NCBI RefSeq assembly: GCF_024734075.1
Contig: NZ_CP102850.1
Span: 4,712,001-4,776,000 of the forward strand
Source: Gordonia mangrovi
Lineage (GTDB): Bacteria; Actinomycetota; Actinomycetes; Mycobacteriales; Mycobacteriaceae
DNA length: 64,000 nt
Direction: 5' to 3'
Below are positions 63,486 through 64,000 of this stretch, in pieces. How positions within the stretch are numbered: position 1 is the first letter of the stretch; each line of letters starts with the position of its first letter. Made by a program: the position numbers and the translations under genes. The notes beneath the pieces are model-generated. The model worked only from the letters and a program-made list of their open reading frames with translations, did not search any database and was not told where the DNA came from.

Positions 63486-64000
63486 GTGTTCACCTTCACC
63501 GATCGTGCCGCTGACGACGCCCTGCTGGCCAGCAGCAGCCTCGACGAGTTGGCCCAGTACGGCCGCGACGCCCTCCGGCTGAGTAACCAAGCCCAGGCCG
63601 TGGCCATGCAGATCGCCCGCCAGATCGGTCAATCCACCTACAACGAGCGCATCACCGGATACAACGACTACGCCCCGAACCGAATCCGCAACGCCGCCGA
63701 CAAAGCCGCCATAGGCGAAATCTCGCTGCAACTGGGCATCGCCCGAACCAAAGCCGGCGAATGGGTCCACCTCGACGAACTCCTCGACGAACACCCCAAG
63801 ATCCGTGACGCCTTCCGCGCCGGTGACCTGAGCCCCCACCGCCTGGGTGTGGCCATCCGCGCCGCCGCCACCGGCCCCACCGGCGACCTGCGAGCCCGAC
63901 TGGCCGAACTCACCGACAACACCGACACCACCGACACCGACACCGATGACGAGGACCTCACCCTCGACTTCGACGACGACACCGACAATGCTGGCACCGA
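63486..64000 (+). CDS. DUF222/13E12-family protein (probable HNH endonuclease), cut by window edge
   Basis: About 171 codons visible, no stop before the window ends. GTG 63486 has AAGGAG eight bases upstream. The sequence (LDELAQYGRDALRLSNQAQAV; EISLQLGIARTKAGEWVHLD as partial markers) is the N-terminal DUF222 domain of the 13E12 repeat family, which usually ends in an HNH nuclease domain lying beyond this window. An Asp/Thr-rich stretch follows at the edge. These genes occur in many copies in Gordonia and mycobacteria and recombine with one another. Confidence 0.85.
   Translation, partial: MFTFTDRAADDALLASSSLDELAQYGRDALRLSNQAQAVAMQIARQIGQSTYNERITGYNDYAPNRIRNAADKAAIGEISLQLGIARTKAGEWVHLDELLDEHPKIRDAFRAGDLSPHRLGVAIRAAATGPTGDLRARLAELTDNTDTTDTDTDDEDLTLDFDDDTDNAGT

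Overview
This 64-kb window is GC-rich actinobacterial chromosome, most likely from Gordonia or a close relative in the Mycobacteriales. Two blocks keep the gene order I know from Mycobacterium tuberculosis. The first is positions 1-5218 (AftC arabinofuranosyltransferase, TAP-like lipoprotein, RibD-like reductase, ZapE-type ATPase, GNAT; compare Rv2673 to Rv2669). The second is 36228-62755 (thrS, HIT, pgsA, patA, pimA, LemA-like, pdxS, tesB, pdxT, yebC, ruvCAB, yajC, secDF, substrate-binding lipoprotein, apt, rel, cyclophilin, MBL hydrolase, hisS; compare Rv2614c to Rv2580c). AftC, the PIM pathway and the DUF222/13E12 gene at the right edge all fit a mycolate-producing actinomycete. I worked by reading alone; no database was searched.

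Layout. 1-5218: cell-envelope and housekeeping genes. 5260-13634: an accessory metabolic module. It holds a CMD/AhpD-like protein and a VOC protein divergent from a TetR regulator, a kynurenine-formamidase-like cyclase, and one tightly packed operon encoding acetyl-CoA-synthetase-like ligase, 2-oxoacid dehydrogenase E1alpha, E1beta and E2, and a stand-alone acyl carrier protein. A 17-base TetR-operator-like motif occurs in front of both the VOC/TetR pair and the cyclase. 13722-17073: ABC-2 exporter pair and a dienelactone hydrolase. 17275-23577: a giant three-domain trehalose protein (beta-phosphoglucomutase-like, trehalose-6-phosphatase, GH65) divergent from glycogen debranching enzyme glgX. 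23650-24965: DUF4386 membrane protein and four tRNA genes (Gly-Cys-Val on the minus strand, a second Val on the plus strand).

25085-31806 is a scarred region. It contains a PIN toxin with an internal deletion beside an intact antitoxin, a nitrobindin gene, a frameshifted SnoaL-like gene, an 90-bp esterase gene fragment, a transporter-kinase-receiver operon ending in a hairpin, and then the intact esterase. 31873-36012 holds an alpha/alpha-toroid protein, an MDR oxidoreductase and a FUSC membrane protein. 36228-62755 is the conserved core: threonine and histidine charging, PI/PIM lipid synthesis, PLP synthesis, Holliday-junction repair, Sec export accessory proteins, adenine salvage and the stringent response. 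62756-63485 is a 730-bp non-coding tract of repeats, including a 130-bp direct duplication just upstream of the truncated DUF222/13E12 gene.

Two features run across the window. Operons are often joined by 4-bp start/stop overlaps. At least ten genes have a TANNNT -10-like hexamer exactly 6 or 7 bases before a GTG or ATG start, which suggests leaderless transcripts.
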